Assembly: GCA_049604415.1 (NCBI GenBank)
Contig: JBMYTN010000018.1
Location: 1-64,000 of the forward strand
DNA length: 64,000 nt
Source: JBMYTN01 sp049604415
GTDB taxonomy: Bacteria; Pseudomonadota; Alphaproteobacteria; Rhodospirillales; Rhodospirillaceae
Direction of reading: 5' to 3'
In this document: one piece after another, positions 17,347-27,300 of the stretch
Position numbering within the stretch: the first letter of the stretch is position 1
Layout of the letters: every line of letters begins with the position of its first letter
Translations under genes and position numbers: made by a program
The notes under the pieces: generated by a model
Database searches by the model: none
The model's input: the letters and a program-made list of their open reading frames with translations, nothing else
What the model was told of the DNA's origin: nothing

Positions 17347-18480
17347 TCACACCAACGGCACGCCGGAGGTGGTGGAGTGCTCGAAGCGCAGCGCCTCGCC
17401 CGGGCGACAGATCGGGAAGGCGGCATGGGCGGCTTGGGCGGCCTCGGCAAAACCGGTTAAGATCAGCTTTAGCTTGCCCGCATAATGGGCCACATCGCCC
17501 ACCGCAAACACGCCGGGTAGATTGGTCGCGCTGGTGGATTGGTCAATGGGCACCCGGTGCAGTTCCAGATTGACCCCCCAGGAGGCAATCGGCCCCAAAT
17601 CCGTCGCCAGACCAAAGAACGGCAGCAAGCGGTCGGCCTCCAAGCGTTTCACCCCGCCATCCAGATCGGCCACGGTCACCGCACAGAGCGCGCCGCTGTC
17701 ATCTTCCTCCAGCCCGTGCAGCTGATAGGGCGTGACCAAATCCAGCTGCCCGGCCGCTGCGGCGTCTTTTAAGCGTGCGGCACTTTCCGGGGCGCAGCGG
17801 AATTTGGCCCGCCGATGCACCACCATGACCCGGGCGGCGATGTCCTGCAGCGCCAAGGCCCAATCAACGGCGGAATCGCCACCGCCCGCAATGACCACGC
17901 GGCGGTCGCGGAAGGCTTCCTTGCGCGCCACCATATAAAACACGCTGCTGCCTTCATGGCGCTCCAAGCCCTGCAGCGGCGGCCGGTTCGGCCCAAACGC
18001 CCCAGCCCCTGCGGCCAAGATCACCACCGGAGCCTCCAGCTGAGTGCCCGTTGCGGTGGTCAAACGCCAAAACGCCCCGTCTTCCTGGGCCTGCTCGGAC
18101 GCTCCCGGCCCCCCATCCGTACCCGCATCGATCCCCCCAACAGGGCCATTCACCCTCTCCAACCCCGTCACCTGTTGGCCGAGGTGGAATTTGGGGTGAA
18201 ACGGCGCGCTCTGGGTCATCAGACGGTCGATCAGATCTCCGGCCAGGATCGAGGGGCAACCCGGAATGTCATAAATTGGCTTTTCTGGATACAGTGCGGA
18301 GCATTGGCCGCCCGGGGCCTCCAGGGCGTCGACCACATGGCAGGACAACCGCAACATGCCGCATTGAAACACCGTGAACAGGCCCACGGGTCCGGCCCCG
18401 ATCACCACCACATCGGTGCGATGGACGGCGGGATCCTTTGGCGGGGCGGGCACGGTCTTTGCGGCATCGGACGCAGGCAT
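17347..18480 (-). CDS. ferredoxin-NADP reductase, thioredoxin-reductase-like type
   Basis: A 377-residue FAD enzyme. The N-terminal dinucleotide site VVVIGAGPVGLFT, then GGQCSALYPEKPIYDIPG, a second nucleotide-binding site VVIAGGGDSAVDWAL, and the C-terminal FAVGDVAHYAGKLKLI are the marks of the TrxR-like ferredoxin/flavodoxin-NADP reductase group. It lacks the CxxC redox pair of thioredoxin reductase. About 20 extra residues precede the fold. AAGGA lies six nt before the ATG. It is convergent with the divL-like gene and divergent from tsaE; no electron-carrier gene is adjacent. Confidence 0.9.
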   Translation of the reverse strand: MPASDAAKTVPAPPKDPAVHRTDVVVIGAGPVGLFTVFQCGMLRLSCHVVDALEAPGGQCSALYPEKPIYDIPGCPSILAGDLIDRLMTQSAPFHPKFHLGQQVTGLERVNGPVGGIDAGTDGGPGASEQAQEDGAFWRLTTATGTQLEAPVVILAAGAGAFGPNRPPLQGLERHEGSSVFYMVARKEAFRDRRVVIAGGGDSAVDWALALQDIAARVMVVHRRAKFRCAPESAARLKDAAAAGQLDLVTPYQLHGLEEDDSGALCAVTVADLDGGVKRLEADRLLPFFGLATDLGPIASWGVNLELHRVPIDQSTSATNLPGVFAVGDVAHYAGKLKLILTGFAEAAQAAHAAFPICRPGEALRFEHSTTSGVPLV

Positions 18481-18659
18481 ACGCTATCCTTTACATGATC
18501 AAAGCAAACCCGCTTCGGTTCGGCGGTTTGGCGGTTGGGTGCCAGCCCGAAGCACGGGACCCGACATGTACGGCGAAGTGCCCCCGGATGCAAGGACGCC
18601 CGCGCCAGCGGGTCCGGTGCGGTTGCCCGGGAGTCCGGCTTTGGCTACAACGGGACATC

Positions 18660-19288
18660 ATGTCCAAAAGCCTTCACCCCCTAAAGACAGTCGCCACGCC
18701 CCCATCCGACGCATCGCTGGTCCAAAGCCTGGCGGATCCGGCGGCGACCGCTGCTTTTGGAGCCAGCCTGGCTGCGACCTGCAAGGGGCTCTATGGCGGA
18801 TCGGACGGCAGCCCTGCAACTGCATATGCAGTTGCAATCGCCCTGTCAGGGGATTTGGGGCCGGGAAAACCGAACTGGCCCGAGGCTTTGCCCGGGCCTG
18901 GACCGGAGACCCGGACGAGGAGGTCCCCAGCCCAACCTTCACCCTGGTCCAAATTTATGATCCACCGGATCCGGCCCTGCCGAGCCTGTGGCATTTCGAC
19001 CTGTATCGCATTGAGCATCCCGACGAATTGATCGCGTTGGATCTGGAAGACGCCCTGGCCGAGGCCATCTGTCTGTTTGAATGGCCCGACCGCCTCGGCG
19101 CGTACTGCCCCGCCGATCATCTGCAGATTGCTCTGACCCATGATGCGCAAGGATCGGGTCGTCAGGCCCGCGTCACGGCCACCGGACCCAACGCCGCCAC
19201 TTTGCTGGCCGGATTGAAGACCAGCTTGCAAGAAACCACTGCCCATAAAAAAAGCTCCCCCCAGGAGCCGAGCCCAGGAACCGCCCAA
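18660..19288 (+). pseudogene. tsaE: TsaE domain (t6A ATPase), frameshifted in the P-loop
   Basis: TsaE is the ATPase of the TsaBDE complex that makes t6A37 in tRNA. From the ATG at 18660 one frame reads to ALSGDLGPGKPNW. The next frame carries the rest from GAGKTELARGFARAW onward (TFTLVQIYD, LWHFDLYRIE, LFEWPDRLG). Adding one G to the GGGG run at 18857-18860 restores LSGDLGAGKTELARG. TsaE is normally essential, so a sequencing or assembly indel is the simplest reading; real decay or recoding is possible. The downstream frame runs without a stop into the phosphotransferase, so the intact product would be a TsaE-AmgK fusion. A 22-bp palindrome lies 21 nt before the shift. Confidence 0.85.
18815..18836. 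repeat. dispersed palindrome, copy 2 (inside tsaE)
   Basis: A perfect 22-bp palindrome centred on CATATG, with half-site TGCAACTGCAT. It is read in frame as Pro-Ala-Thr-Ala-Tyr-Ala-Val-Ala within a stretch that looks like extra sequence before the TsaE P-loop. Confidence 0.8.
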
Positions 19289-20320
19289 ATGACCGACCGC
19301 CTTGCCCTGCGCGCTGCTTTTTTGGCCGAAGCCGGATGGGCCGACGTCCCGATCCGCCCCCTAGCAGCCGATGCGTCCTTCCGCAGCTATCACCGCCTGG
19401 AGCGCCATCCCGAAGACCCCGACGCCCGACGCCGCGCGGTGCTGATGGATGCGCCACCGCCGCAGGAAGATGTCCGACCCTTCCGGGATATTGCGCAGCA
19501 TCTGCTCGGGCTTGGCTATTCCGCGCCGGCCATCCTGGCGCAAAACGAGGTCACCGGCTTCCTGCTGCTGGAAGACTTTGGCGATGCCACCTTCACCCGC
19601 CTGTTGGCCACCGCAAAGGCGGCCCAGCGCCCGGCCCTGGAAGAACAGCTCTACCAATCCGCCTTGGACCTGTTGGCCGATCTGCACAATCGCCCGGCTG
19701 CCAGTGCTTTACCGAAGCGCTGCCCGGCCTATGACACCGCAAAACTGTTGGAAGAGGCCGCTTTGCTGACCGATTGGTATTTGCCAGCGGTGCGGGGCAT
19801 GGACACCCAACCGGATGTGCGCGCGGAATATTTGAACGCTTGGCATCAGGTCCTGCCGGTCCTGGACGCGGTGCCAAACACATTGGTGCTGCGGGATTTC
19901 CATGTCGACAATTTGATGCGCCTGGAGAACCGCAGCGGCGTTGCCGCCTGTGGCCTGCTCGACTTCCAAGACGCTGTGATCGGCCCGCTGGTGTATGATC
20001 CCATGAGCCTGTTGGAAGACGCCCGCCGGGATATGGATCCGGCCTTCGTCGCCCGCATGCGCGACCATTGGATCGAGGCCCTGAGCATCGCTGTCGACCA
20101 AGACGCCCTGGACGCCGCCTGGGCAGTCATGGCGGCCCAGCGCCACGCCAAGGTCGCCGGGATCTTCACCCGCCTAGACCGCCGAGATGGCAAGCCGCAT
20201 TATCTCGGCCATATCCCCCGGGTGCTCCGCCTGCTCTCCAACGCCTTGGCCCATCCGGCCAATGGCCCGGTGAAGGATTGGTTTGACGTCCATTTCCCCG
20301 GCGGCCTGGAGCAGAGCTGA
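19289..20320 (+). CDS. amgK: AmgK-like sugar/aminoglycoside phosphotransferase (C-terminal part of a TsaE fusion)
   Basis: About 343 residues of an APH-fold kinase. The catalytic loop LRDFHVDNLM and the metal site LLDFQDAVIGPLVYDPMSL are present. With the MurU-like gene that follows, it matches AmgK, which phosphorylates the anomeric carbon of MurNAc/GlcNAc so MurU can make UDP-MurNAc in cell-wall recycling. The frame is continuous with the TsaE domain upstream, and bifunctional TsaE/phosphotransferase proteins are known in alphaproteobacteria. An ATG exists at 19289, so separate initiation is possible. The substrate is inferred from neighbours and family. Confidence 0.85.
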   Translation: MTDRLALRAAFLAEAGWADVPIRPLAADASFRSYHRLERHPEDPDARRRAVLMDAPPPQEDVRPFRDIAQHLLGLGYSAPAILAQNEVTGFLLLEDFGDATFTRLLATAKAAQRPALEEQLYQSALDLLADLHNRPAASALPKRCPAYDTAKLLEEAALLTDWYLPAVRGMDTQPDVRAEYLNAWHQVLPVLDAVPNTLVLRDFHVDNLMRLENRSGVAACGLLDFQDAVIGPLVYDPMSLLEDARRDMDPAFVARMRDHWIEALSIAVDQDALDAAWAVMAAQRHAKVAGIFTRLDRRDGKPHYLGHIPRVLRLLSNALAHPANGPVKDWFDVHFPGGLEQS

Positions 20321-20489
20321 TCTGCGCTGGTCGGACGAGGCCTAACGCCCACAAACAATCCGTAAGTAAATCCTGCCCACCGAGCGCTTGGACCGAGGCC
20401 GCAGCGGACCAATATGCAGAAGGTCTCGGGTCGCCCGCCTTCGCCTGAGATCACACCCCGGTCCCGACCTCAGCGGAGCCCAAAAGCCC

Positions 20490-21242
20490 ATGCCGTCCCC
20501 GACATCCGCCATTGTGCTGTCCGCCGGTCTTGGGACCCGGATGCGTCCGATCACGGACCACCTGCCCAAACCCCTGGTCAAGGTCCATGACAAGGCCTTG
20601 CTCGACTGGGCGCTGGACCGGTTGGTCGAAGTCGGCGTCGAGCGCGCGGTGGTCAATCTGCACCACCTGCCGCAGATGATCCGCGACCATCTGGCCACCC
20701 GAGCCCAGCCCGCCATCACCTTCAGCGATGAGACCGATCTGCTGCTGGAAACCGGCGGCGGGATCCTCAAAGCCCTGCCGCTGCTCGGCGATGCGCCGTT
20801 CTTCGCCATCAATGGCGATGTGCTCTGGCTCAATGGCGTCGCCCCGGCCCTACAGCGGCTGGCAGACACCTGGGAAACCCATATCCATCAGATGGGGCCG
20901 GACAGTCTGGACGCCCTGCTGCTGCTCCACCCACTGTCCTGTGCCAATGGCTATAGCGGCTATGGCGATTTCGAAGCCTCGGCCATCGGGCGTTTGAACC
21001 GGCGTCGGCCGGGCTATGTCGCCCCCTTTATTTATGCCGGGGCACAGATCGTCCATCCGCGCCTGTTCACCGACTGCCCGGAAGGCCCGTTTTCCATGAA
21101 CCTGCTCTGGAACCGCGCCTTGGAGGCCGACCGGATCGCCGGGATCATCCATGACGGGGCGTGGTACCATGTCGGCACCCCTGCAGCCCTGGAACGGACC
21201 GAAAAGATCCTTGGCCTGCCCGGCGTCCATTCTCGACAATAG
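20490..21242 (+). CDS. murU: MurU-like nucleotidyltransferase
   Basis: A 250-residue sugar-1-phosphate nucleotidyltransferase with the signature LSAGLGTRMRPITDHLPKPLVKV and catalytic DGxVLW-type region INGDVLWLNG. The size and position after an AmgK-like kinase match MurU (MurNAc-1-phosphate uridylyltransferase), which returns recycled MurNAc to the UDP-MurNAc pool. The ATG at 20490 is followed directly by homologous sequence; the frame is open further upstream but without family similarity. A mannose-1-phosphate-type activity is the main alternative. Confidence 0.87.
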   Translation: MPSPTSAIVLSAGLGTRMRPITDHLPKPLVKVHDKALLDWALDRLVEVGVERAVVNLHHLPQMIRDHLATRAQPAITFSDETDLLLETGGGILKALPLLGDAPFFAINGDVLWLNGVAPALQRLADTWETHIHQMGPDSLDALLLLHPLSCANGYSGYGDFEASAIGRLNRRRPGYVAPFIYAGAQIVHPRLFTDCPEGPFSMNLLWNRALEADRIAGIIHDGAWYHVGTPAALERTEKILGLPGVHSRQ

Positions 21243-21296
21243 GTCGCATGAAAGGCTATTCATAAAGTGAACCGATAAAAGGATCTGGCACCAGAG

Positions 21297-24200
21297 ATGG
21301 GGCGCATTTTCACCATCGATCCTGGCCTGCCCTTCCTGGATGTGCTGGCCGCTGCCATCCAGCGGCATTGGATGACCCCGGACGATCCCCTAAAGGCCAC
21401 CGACGTCACCATCTTGCTGCCCACCAACCGGGCCTGCCGCGCCCTGCGCGATGCCTTTTTGCGGGTTGGGGACGGCCAAGCCCTGCTATTGCCGAAAATC
21501 CTGCCCTTGGGCGAAACCAGCCAGGAGGATAGCGAAGACCCCGCTACCCTGGTCTCAGCACCGGGCACGCCCGGGGGTGGGTCAAGCAATCAAACAGATG
21601 ACCCGCTCGCCTTCACCCTGCCGCCGCCCATCGGTGATTTGCAGCGCCGCTTCCTGTTGGCCCGCTTGGTGGCCGCCAAGGACCCCAGCCTGACCGAAGA
21701 CCAAGCCCTGCGCCTGGCTGCCGATCTTGGGGGGTTGCTCGACCGGGTCCAGGCCGAGCGCCTGTCCTGGGATCGGCTGGCCACATTGGTGCCCGAGGGC
21801 CTGTCCGATCACTGGCAACACGCCCTGACCTTCTTGACCATCCTGGCCCAGATCTGGCCGACTCTGTTGGCCGAACGGCATCTGAGTGATCCGGCCCAAT
21901 GGCGCGATGCCCTGCAGCGCCACCGCGCCGGAAGCTGGTCCCACAGACCGCCGGGTCCGGTGATCGCGGCCGGGTCCACCGGCTCGCAACCCGGGACAGC
22001 GGATCTGCTGGCCACCATCGCCGCCTTGCCCGAGGGCTGGGTCGTGCTGCCCGGCCTGGACCGGGAGATGGCCGATGAGGATTGGGCCGCCCTGGAGGAC
22101 ACCCACCCCCAAGCCAATCTGGCCCGGCTCTGCCAGCGCCTTGGCACCGCCCGCCAACAGGTCGAGACCCTGCCCGGCGCGCCCGATCCCGGGCCGGCCT
22201 CCACCGCCCGGCGGCGTCTGGTGGCCCAGGCCCTGCGCCCGGCCGCGACCACCGATGCCTGGAGCCGCATGCCGCCAACCCTGCCCGCCGCGCTGGAGGG
22301 GCTGACCCGCCTCGATGCCCCCAGCCCTCGGGAGGAAGCCACGGCCATCGCCCTGATGCTGCGCCAGACCCTGGACAGCCCGGGACGCACCGCTGCCCTG
22401 ATCACCCCGGACCGGCCTTTGGCCCGCCGGGTGGCCGCCGCCCTGGACCGCTGGGGTGTGGCGGTGGATGACAGCGCCGGGCAACCCCTGTCCAGTGCCA
22501 TTCCCGGTCGGCTCTTAATCCTGTCCGCCACCGCCGCGCTGGATGGCTTCGGCCCGCTGTCTTTGATGGCCCTGCTGCGCCACCCGCTGGTGGCCTTGGG
22601 CGAGGACCCCAGCGACTTCCGCGACAAGGTCCGGCTGCTCGACCGGACCCTGCTGCGCGGCCCAAGACCGGCGGACGGCTTGGCGGAACTGGCAGCCCTG
22701 GCCGAGGCGGCTGCCGAGCACCGTCCCGCCCTGCGCCCGCTTGGCCCCTGGCTGCAGCGCTTGGCCGCCTGCGCCGCCCCCTTCGCCGCCCTGACCCAGG
22801 AGACCCGCGTCGATCCGTCCCATTTTGCCGAAACCCATATGCGGTTTTGCGAAGCCCTGGCCGATGCCCGGATCGATGGCGCGATGATTCCCGGTGCCCT
22901 CAGATTGTGGACCGGGGACGCCGGAGAGGCCGCCGCGCGCTTCGCCACCGAACTGGCGGAAAGCCTGATCGAGACCGGCAGCCCGGACGGCATCGCCCCC
23001 CGGCGCTGGCCTGCGGTCCTCGAAGCCGCCATGGAGGGCCGCGTCGTGCGCCCGGGTCGGGATCTGCACAGCAGGCTGTTCATCTGGGGACCGCTGGAGG
23101 CCCGCCTGCAACGCCCGGATCTGGTGGTCCTGGGCGGGTTGAACGAGGACACTTGGCCCGCCGCCGTCGACCCCGGCCCCTGGATGTCGCGGCCGATGAT
23201 GCACAGCTTCGGCCTGCCACCACCGGAACGCCGCATTGGCCTCGCCGCCCATGACTTCGCCCAGCTGATCGCCGCGCCAGAGGTGGTGCTGTCCCGAGCC
23301 GCCAAGGTCGATGGCACCCCAACCCGCCCGTCGCGCTGGCTGTTGCGCCTGGACGCCGCCACCAAGGCCGCCGGTCTGGAAGGCGCCTTGGAGCAAGCCC
23401 TGGCCCGGGGCCGCAGTTGGATCGATTGGGCCGAGGCCCTGGACAAACCCGACGGTCCGGCCCAGCCGACCACCCGCCCAGCCCCCACGCCCCCGGTCAA
23501 AGACCGACCGCGCCAATTGCCGGTCACCGCCATCGAAACCTGGCGGCGCGACCCCTATGGCCTCTATGCCAGACGCCTGCTGAAGCTGCGCGCCTTGGAC
23601 CCAATGGAGGCCGATCCCGCCGCCCGGGACAAAGGTGAATTGATCCACGCCGCCCTGGAAGCCTATGCCCGGGCTTGGCCGGAGAGGATCCCGGACGATC
23701 CCGAAGCAATCCTGATCGAGATCGGACAGGCCGTCTTCGCCCCCCATCTGCACAAGCCCGGCGTGTTGGCCTTTTGGTGGCCGCGCTTCCAAGGCATCGC
23801 CCAGTGGATGGCAGGCATCGAGACCAAACGCCGCCCTGGCATCCGCCGGATCTATCCGGAGGTCGAAGGGGAACTAGTGCTTCAAGGCCCGGCTGGCCCG
23901 TTCCGCCTGACCGCCAAGGCCGACCGCATCGATTTGCTGGACGATGGCACCCTGGCGATCATTGATTACAAAACCGGCACCCTGCCCAGCCCCCAGGAGG
24001 TCGAAACCGGCTTCGCCCCGCAATTGCCATTGGAAGCCGCCATTGCCGAGGCCGGAGGCTTTGTCGGCATCCCGGCGGCCAAGGTCTCGGAACTGGCCTT
24101 TTGGAAGCCGCGCGGTGACCGCAAGGGCGGCGAAATCCGCCGGGCCAGCACCAAGGATCCCTCCGAGGCCGCCCGCATTGCCTGGGAGGGACTGTCGGCC

Positions 24201-24389
24201 CTGATCGCCAGCTATGACCGGGCGGAGACCGCCTATCCCGCCGTGCCGCACCCGGCCCATGCGCCGAAATATAATGACTACCAACATCTGGCCCGGGTCC
24301 AGGAATGGGCCGAAGCCCCCGACGACAGCGGGAGCCAAAGCGGGAAGGAGAGCGGGAGCCAGCGCAGGGGAGATAGCGGTCATGGCTAA
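21297..24389 (+). CDS. addB: double-strand break repair protein AddB (alphaproteobacterial type)
   Basis: A 1030-residue subunit of the AddAB helicase-nuclease that resects DNA ends for RecA loading. The N-terminus has a degenerate P-loop region (ILLPTNRACRALRDAF), with a helicase-like body, and the C-terminus a RecB-type nuclease motif (KADRIDLLDDG...AIIDYKTG). Several low-complexity insertions are present. It ends eight nt inside addA (ATGGCTAA), so the two subunits are translationally coupled. Confidence 0.93.
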   Translation: MGRIFTIDPGLPFLDVLAAAIQRHWMTPDDPLKATDVTILLPTNRACRALRDAFLRVGDGQALLLPKILPLGETSQEDSEDPATLVSAPGTPGGGSSNQTDDPLAFTLPPPIGDLQRRFLLARLVAAKDPSLTEDQALRLAADLGGLLDRVQAERLSWDRLATLVPEGLSDHWQHALTFLTILAQIWPTLLAERHLSDPAQWRDALQRHRAGSWSHRPPGPVIAAGSTGSQPGTADLLATIAALPEGWVVLPGLDREMADEDWAALEDTHPQANLARLCQRLGTARQQVETLPGAPDPGPASTARRRLVAQALRPAATTDAWSRMPPTLPAALEGLTRLDAPSPREEATAIALMLRQTLDSPGRTAALITPDRPLARRVAAALDRWGVAVDDSAGQPLSSAIPGRLLILSATAALDGFGPLSLMALLRHPLVALGEDPSDFRDKVRLLDRTLLRGPRPADGLAELAALAEAAAEHRPALRPLGPWLQRLAACAAPFAALTQETRVDPSHFAETHMRFCEALADARIDGAMIPGALRLWTGDAGEAAARFATELAESLIETGSPDGIAPRRWPAVLEAAMEGRVVRPGRDLHSRLFIWGPLEARLQRPDLVVLGGLNEDTWPAAVDPGPWMSRPMMHSFGLPPPERRIGLAAHDFAQLIAAPEVVLSRAAKVDGTPTRPSRWLLRLDAATKAAGLEGALEQALARGRSWIDWAEALDKPDGPAQPTTRPAPTPPVKDRPRQLPVTAIETWRRDPYGLYARRLLKLRALDPMEADPAARDKGELIHAALEAYARAWPERIPDDPEAILIEIGQAVFAPHLHKPGVLAFWWPRFQGIAQWMAGIETKRRPGIRRIYPEVEGELVLQGPAGPFRLTAKADRIDLLDDGTLAIIDYKTGTLPSPQEVETGFAPQLPLEAAIAEAGGFVGIPAAKVSELAFWKPRGDRKGGEIRRASTKDPSEAARIAWEGLSALIASYDRAETAYPAVPHPAHAPKYNDYQHLARVQEWAEAPDDSGSQSGKESGSQRRGDSGHG

Positions 24390-27300
24390 GCCCCCCGACA
24401 GCTTGTTTGGTCCGGGCTTTGATCCCAAACCCAGCCCTGAGCGGGACCAGAACCGAGACCAGGGTCAAAGCCAGGGCCAATCCCAACATGGGAGTCAAAA
24501 ACGCTCCCCAAGCCGAGCCCTGGATCAAACGCCCGACCCGGCTCCCGGTGATCTGCTGTCGCGCAATCCGCTGGCCGACCCGTCCGTGCCGCAACGCAAG
24601 GCCGCCGATCCGGACCGCTCGGTCTGGGTTGCGGCCTCGGCGGGCACCGGCAAGACCAAGGTCCTGACGGATCGGGTCTTGCGGCTGTTGCTGGATGGGG
24701 CAGCCCCGGAGCGCATGCTCTGCCTGACCTTCACCAAGGCGGCTGCAGCGGAGATGACCAACCGGGTCGCCAAGGTCCTGGCCGATTGGGCCATCGATCC
24801 CCCCGACGCCCTCCACAGCAAGCTGGTCCAACTGCTGGGCCGCCGCCCGACCGAGGAAGACGACCGCGCCGCCCGACGGCTGTTCGCCCGGGTGCTCGAC
24901 ACCCCCGGCGGTCTGAAAATCCGCACCATCCATGGCTTTTGCCAATCGCTGTTGGCCCGCTTCCCTTTGGAAGCCAACATCCCTCCCAGCTTCGGCGTGC
25001 TGGATGACACCGAAAGTGCCGCCCTGCTTAGCCTGGCGCGGAACCGGCTGCTGGCCCGGGCGGGCGGGGACCCCACCGACCCCGTCACCCGGGCCCTGGA
25101 CCGTCTGTCCCGCCTGACCGGCGAGGATGGCTTCCAAGATCTGCTGGCCACCTTAAGCCAGGAGCGCGGCCCGGTGCGGGCCAGCCTGGAACGCCATGGC
25201 GGTCGAGCAGGGTTGAAGGCGGCGCTGGCCCAAGCCCTCGACCTGCCCCCAAACCTGCCTGAGGAAGACGCCCAGGGCTGGCTGCTGACGCGAGCCTGTG
25301 CCGATACTGCCTTCCAAGGTCCGGATCTGCGCAGAGTCCTCGGCGTGCTGCAGGCCGGGTCGGCCTCCGACAGCAAACGGGCCGCGCAGATGGCCCCGTT
25401 CCTGGCCGCCCCGGCGGCGGAGCGTCCGGCGCTTTGGCCAGATTATTGCGCTGCCTTCCTGTCCGGGCGCGACAGCAAAGCGGAAAAGATCGCCAGCCGC
25501 CTGGCGACCAAGGGCGTGCTAAGCGCGTGTCCGGACGCCATAGAGGTGCTCACCACCGAGGGCGAAAGACTGCTGCGGGTGCGCAGCCAGCTGCGCGCGG
25601 CATTGTGCCTGGAGGCCACCGATGCGCTGTTGGTGCTGGGCGAGCGGTTCCTGGAGGACTATGAGCAACAAAAGCGCGCCCAAGGACGCTTGGACTATGG
25701 CGATCTGATCGCCCTGACCCGCAAGCTGCTGACCCAATCGGGCGCGGCCAGCTGGGTGCTGTATAAACTCGATGGCGGCCTGGACCATCTGCTGATTGAC
25801 GAAGCCCAAGACACCAGCCCGGATCAATGGGCCGTGGCCTGGGACCTGGCCGAAGAATTCTTCCGCGATTACAGCGCCCGGGAAGACCATCGCACCCTGT
25901 TTGTCGTCGGTGACCGCAAGCAATCGATTTACAGTTTCCAAGGGGCCGACCCCCGGGCCTTTGAAGCCATGCGCCAGCGCATTGCCGCAACCCTAGCCCA
26001 ATGGGCCGACCAAGACGACCCGCTCCCAACCCCAAGGGGTTCTGGCCCCAAATCAACCGAACCCCAACCAACCGAACCCGGACTCTCCACGGCCATGCGG
26101 GGCGGCAGGGCCGTGCCGCGCCAGGGCTTGGTGGAAGTGCCGCTGCAGGTCTCCTTCCGCTCCACCCAAGCGGTGTTGGACGCCGTCAATGCGGTGTTCC
26201 GCCGCGATCCGGCCCGCCAAGGCGTGGTGTTGGCCGGTGAAACCTTCGAACATCTGTCCTTCCGCCAAGGCGAGGGCGGGTTGGTGGAGCTATGGCCGAC
26301 CATCGCCCCAGCCCCGGAGGAAAAGCCCGAGCCCTGGAAACCACCGGTGGAAGCCCTGCGCCTGCCCGGCGCGCGGGCGCGGATGGCGGCCCGGGTCGCC
26401 AGCAAGATCAAGGCGTTGACCGCTGGCCAGGAGATCCTGGAAAGCTCCGGCAAGCCGATCCGCCCCGGCGACATCATGGTGCTGCTGCGGGTTCGGGGCG
26501 GGTTTGAGACCGAGTTGGTCAAGGCCCTCAAAGCCCTCGACGTCCCGGTCGCTGGGGTCGACCGCATGGTGCTGGGCGAACAATTGGCGGTGCAGGATCT
26601 GATCGCCCTGGCCCAAGCCGCCCTGTTGCCCGAGGACGACCTGACCCTGGCCACGGTGCTGAAAGGCCCGCTGTTCGACCTTTCGGAACAGCGCCTCTAC
26701 GACCTGGCCCAGGGCCGTGAGGGTCGGAGCCTCTGGGGCCAGCTGCGCAAAGCTGCCGAAACCGATCCCGAAGCCGTTCCGGTGCTCAAGCCGATGGTCA
26801 CCCGGCTGCAAAGCCTGATCACCCGTGCCCGCAGCGTCCGACCGCACGACTTTTTCAGCCACGTGCTGGATGGGGCTGGGGGCCGGAAAGTTCTGCTGCA
26901 GCGTTTGGGCAGTGAGTCCGAGGATCCCTTGGATGAATTGCTGTCCCAGGCTTTGGCTCGGGAGCGGCTGGGCATCACCGATCTGCCCAGCTTCCTGGCC
27001 TGGGCCGAGCGCGATGAGACCGACATCAAACGGGACCTGGACCAGGGCGCGCCCGAAGCGGTGCGGATTATGACCGTCCACGGCTCCAAGGGCCTGCAAG
27101 CCCCCATTGTCTTCCTGCCCGATACGGTCAGCGCCCCAACCCTGCGGGATAGCCTGCATTGGCTGCCCGATCCGCGTGGGAAATCGGCACAGCCCCCCGG
27201 GTCGATGGCGGAGCCCTCCGGCTCGGCGGCAGAGCCGCTCGATCGACAGGTCCTGCCGCTTTGGTGCCCCAGTGCCGCAGATCGACCCGAGGCCGTGCAA

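Noticed and set aside
21809..23533. A 574-residue minus-strand open frame inside addB
   Set aside because: Ser/Arg/Ala-rich translation typical of antisense to a high-GC gene; addB is strongly supported on the other strand.
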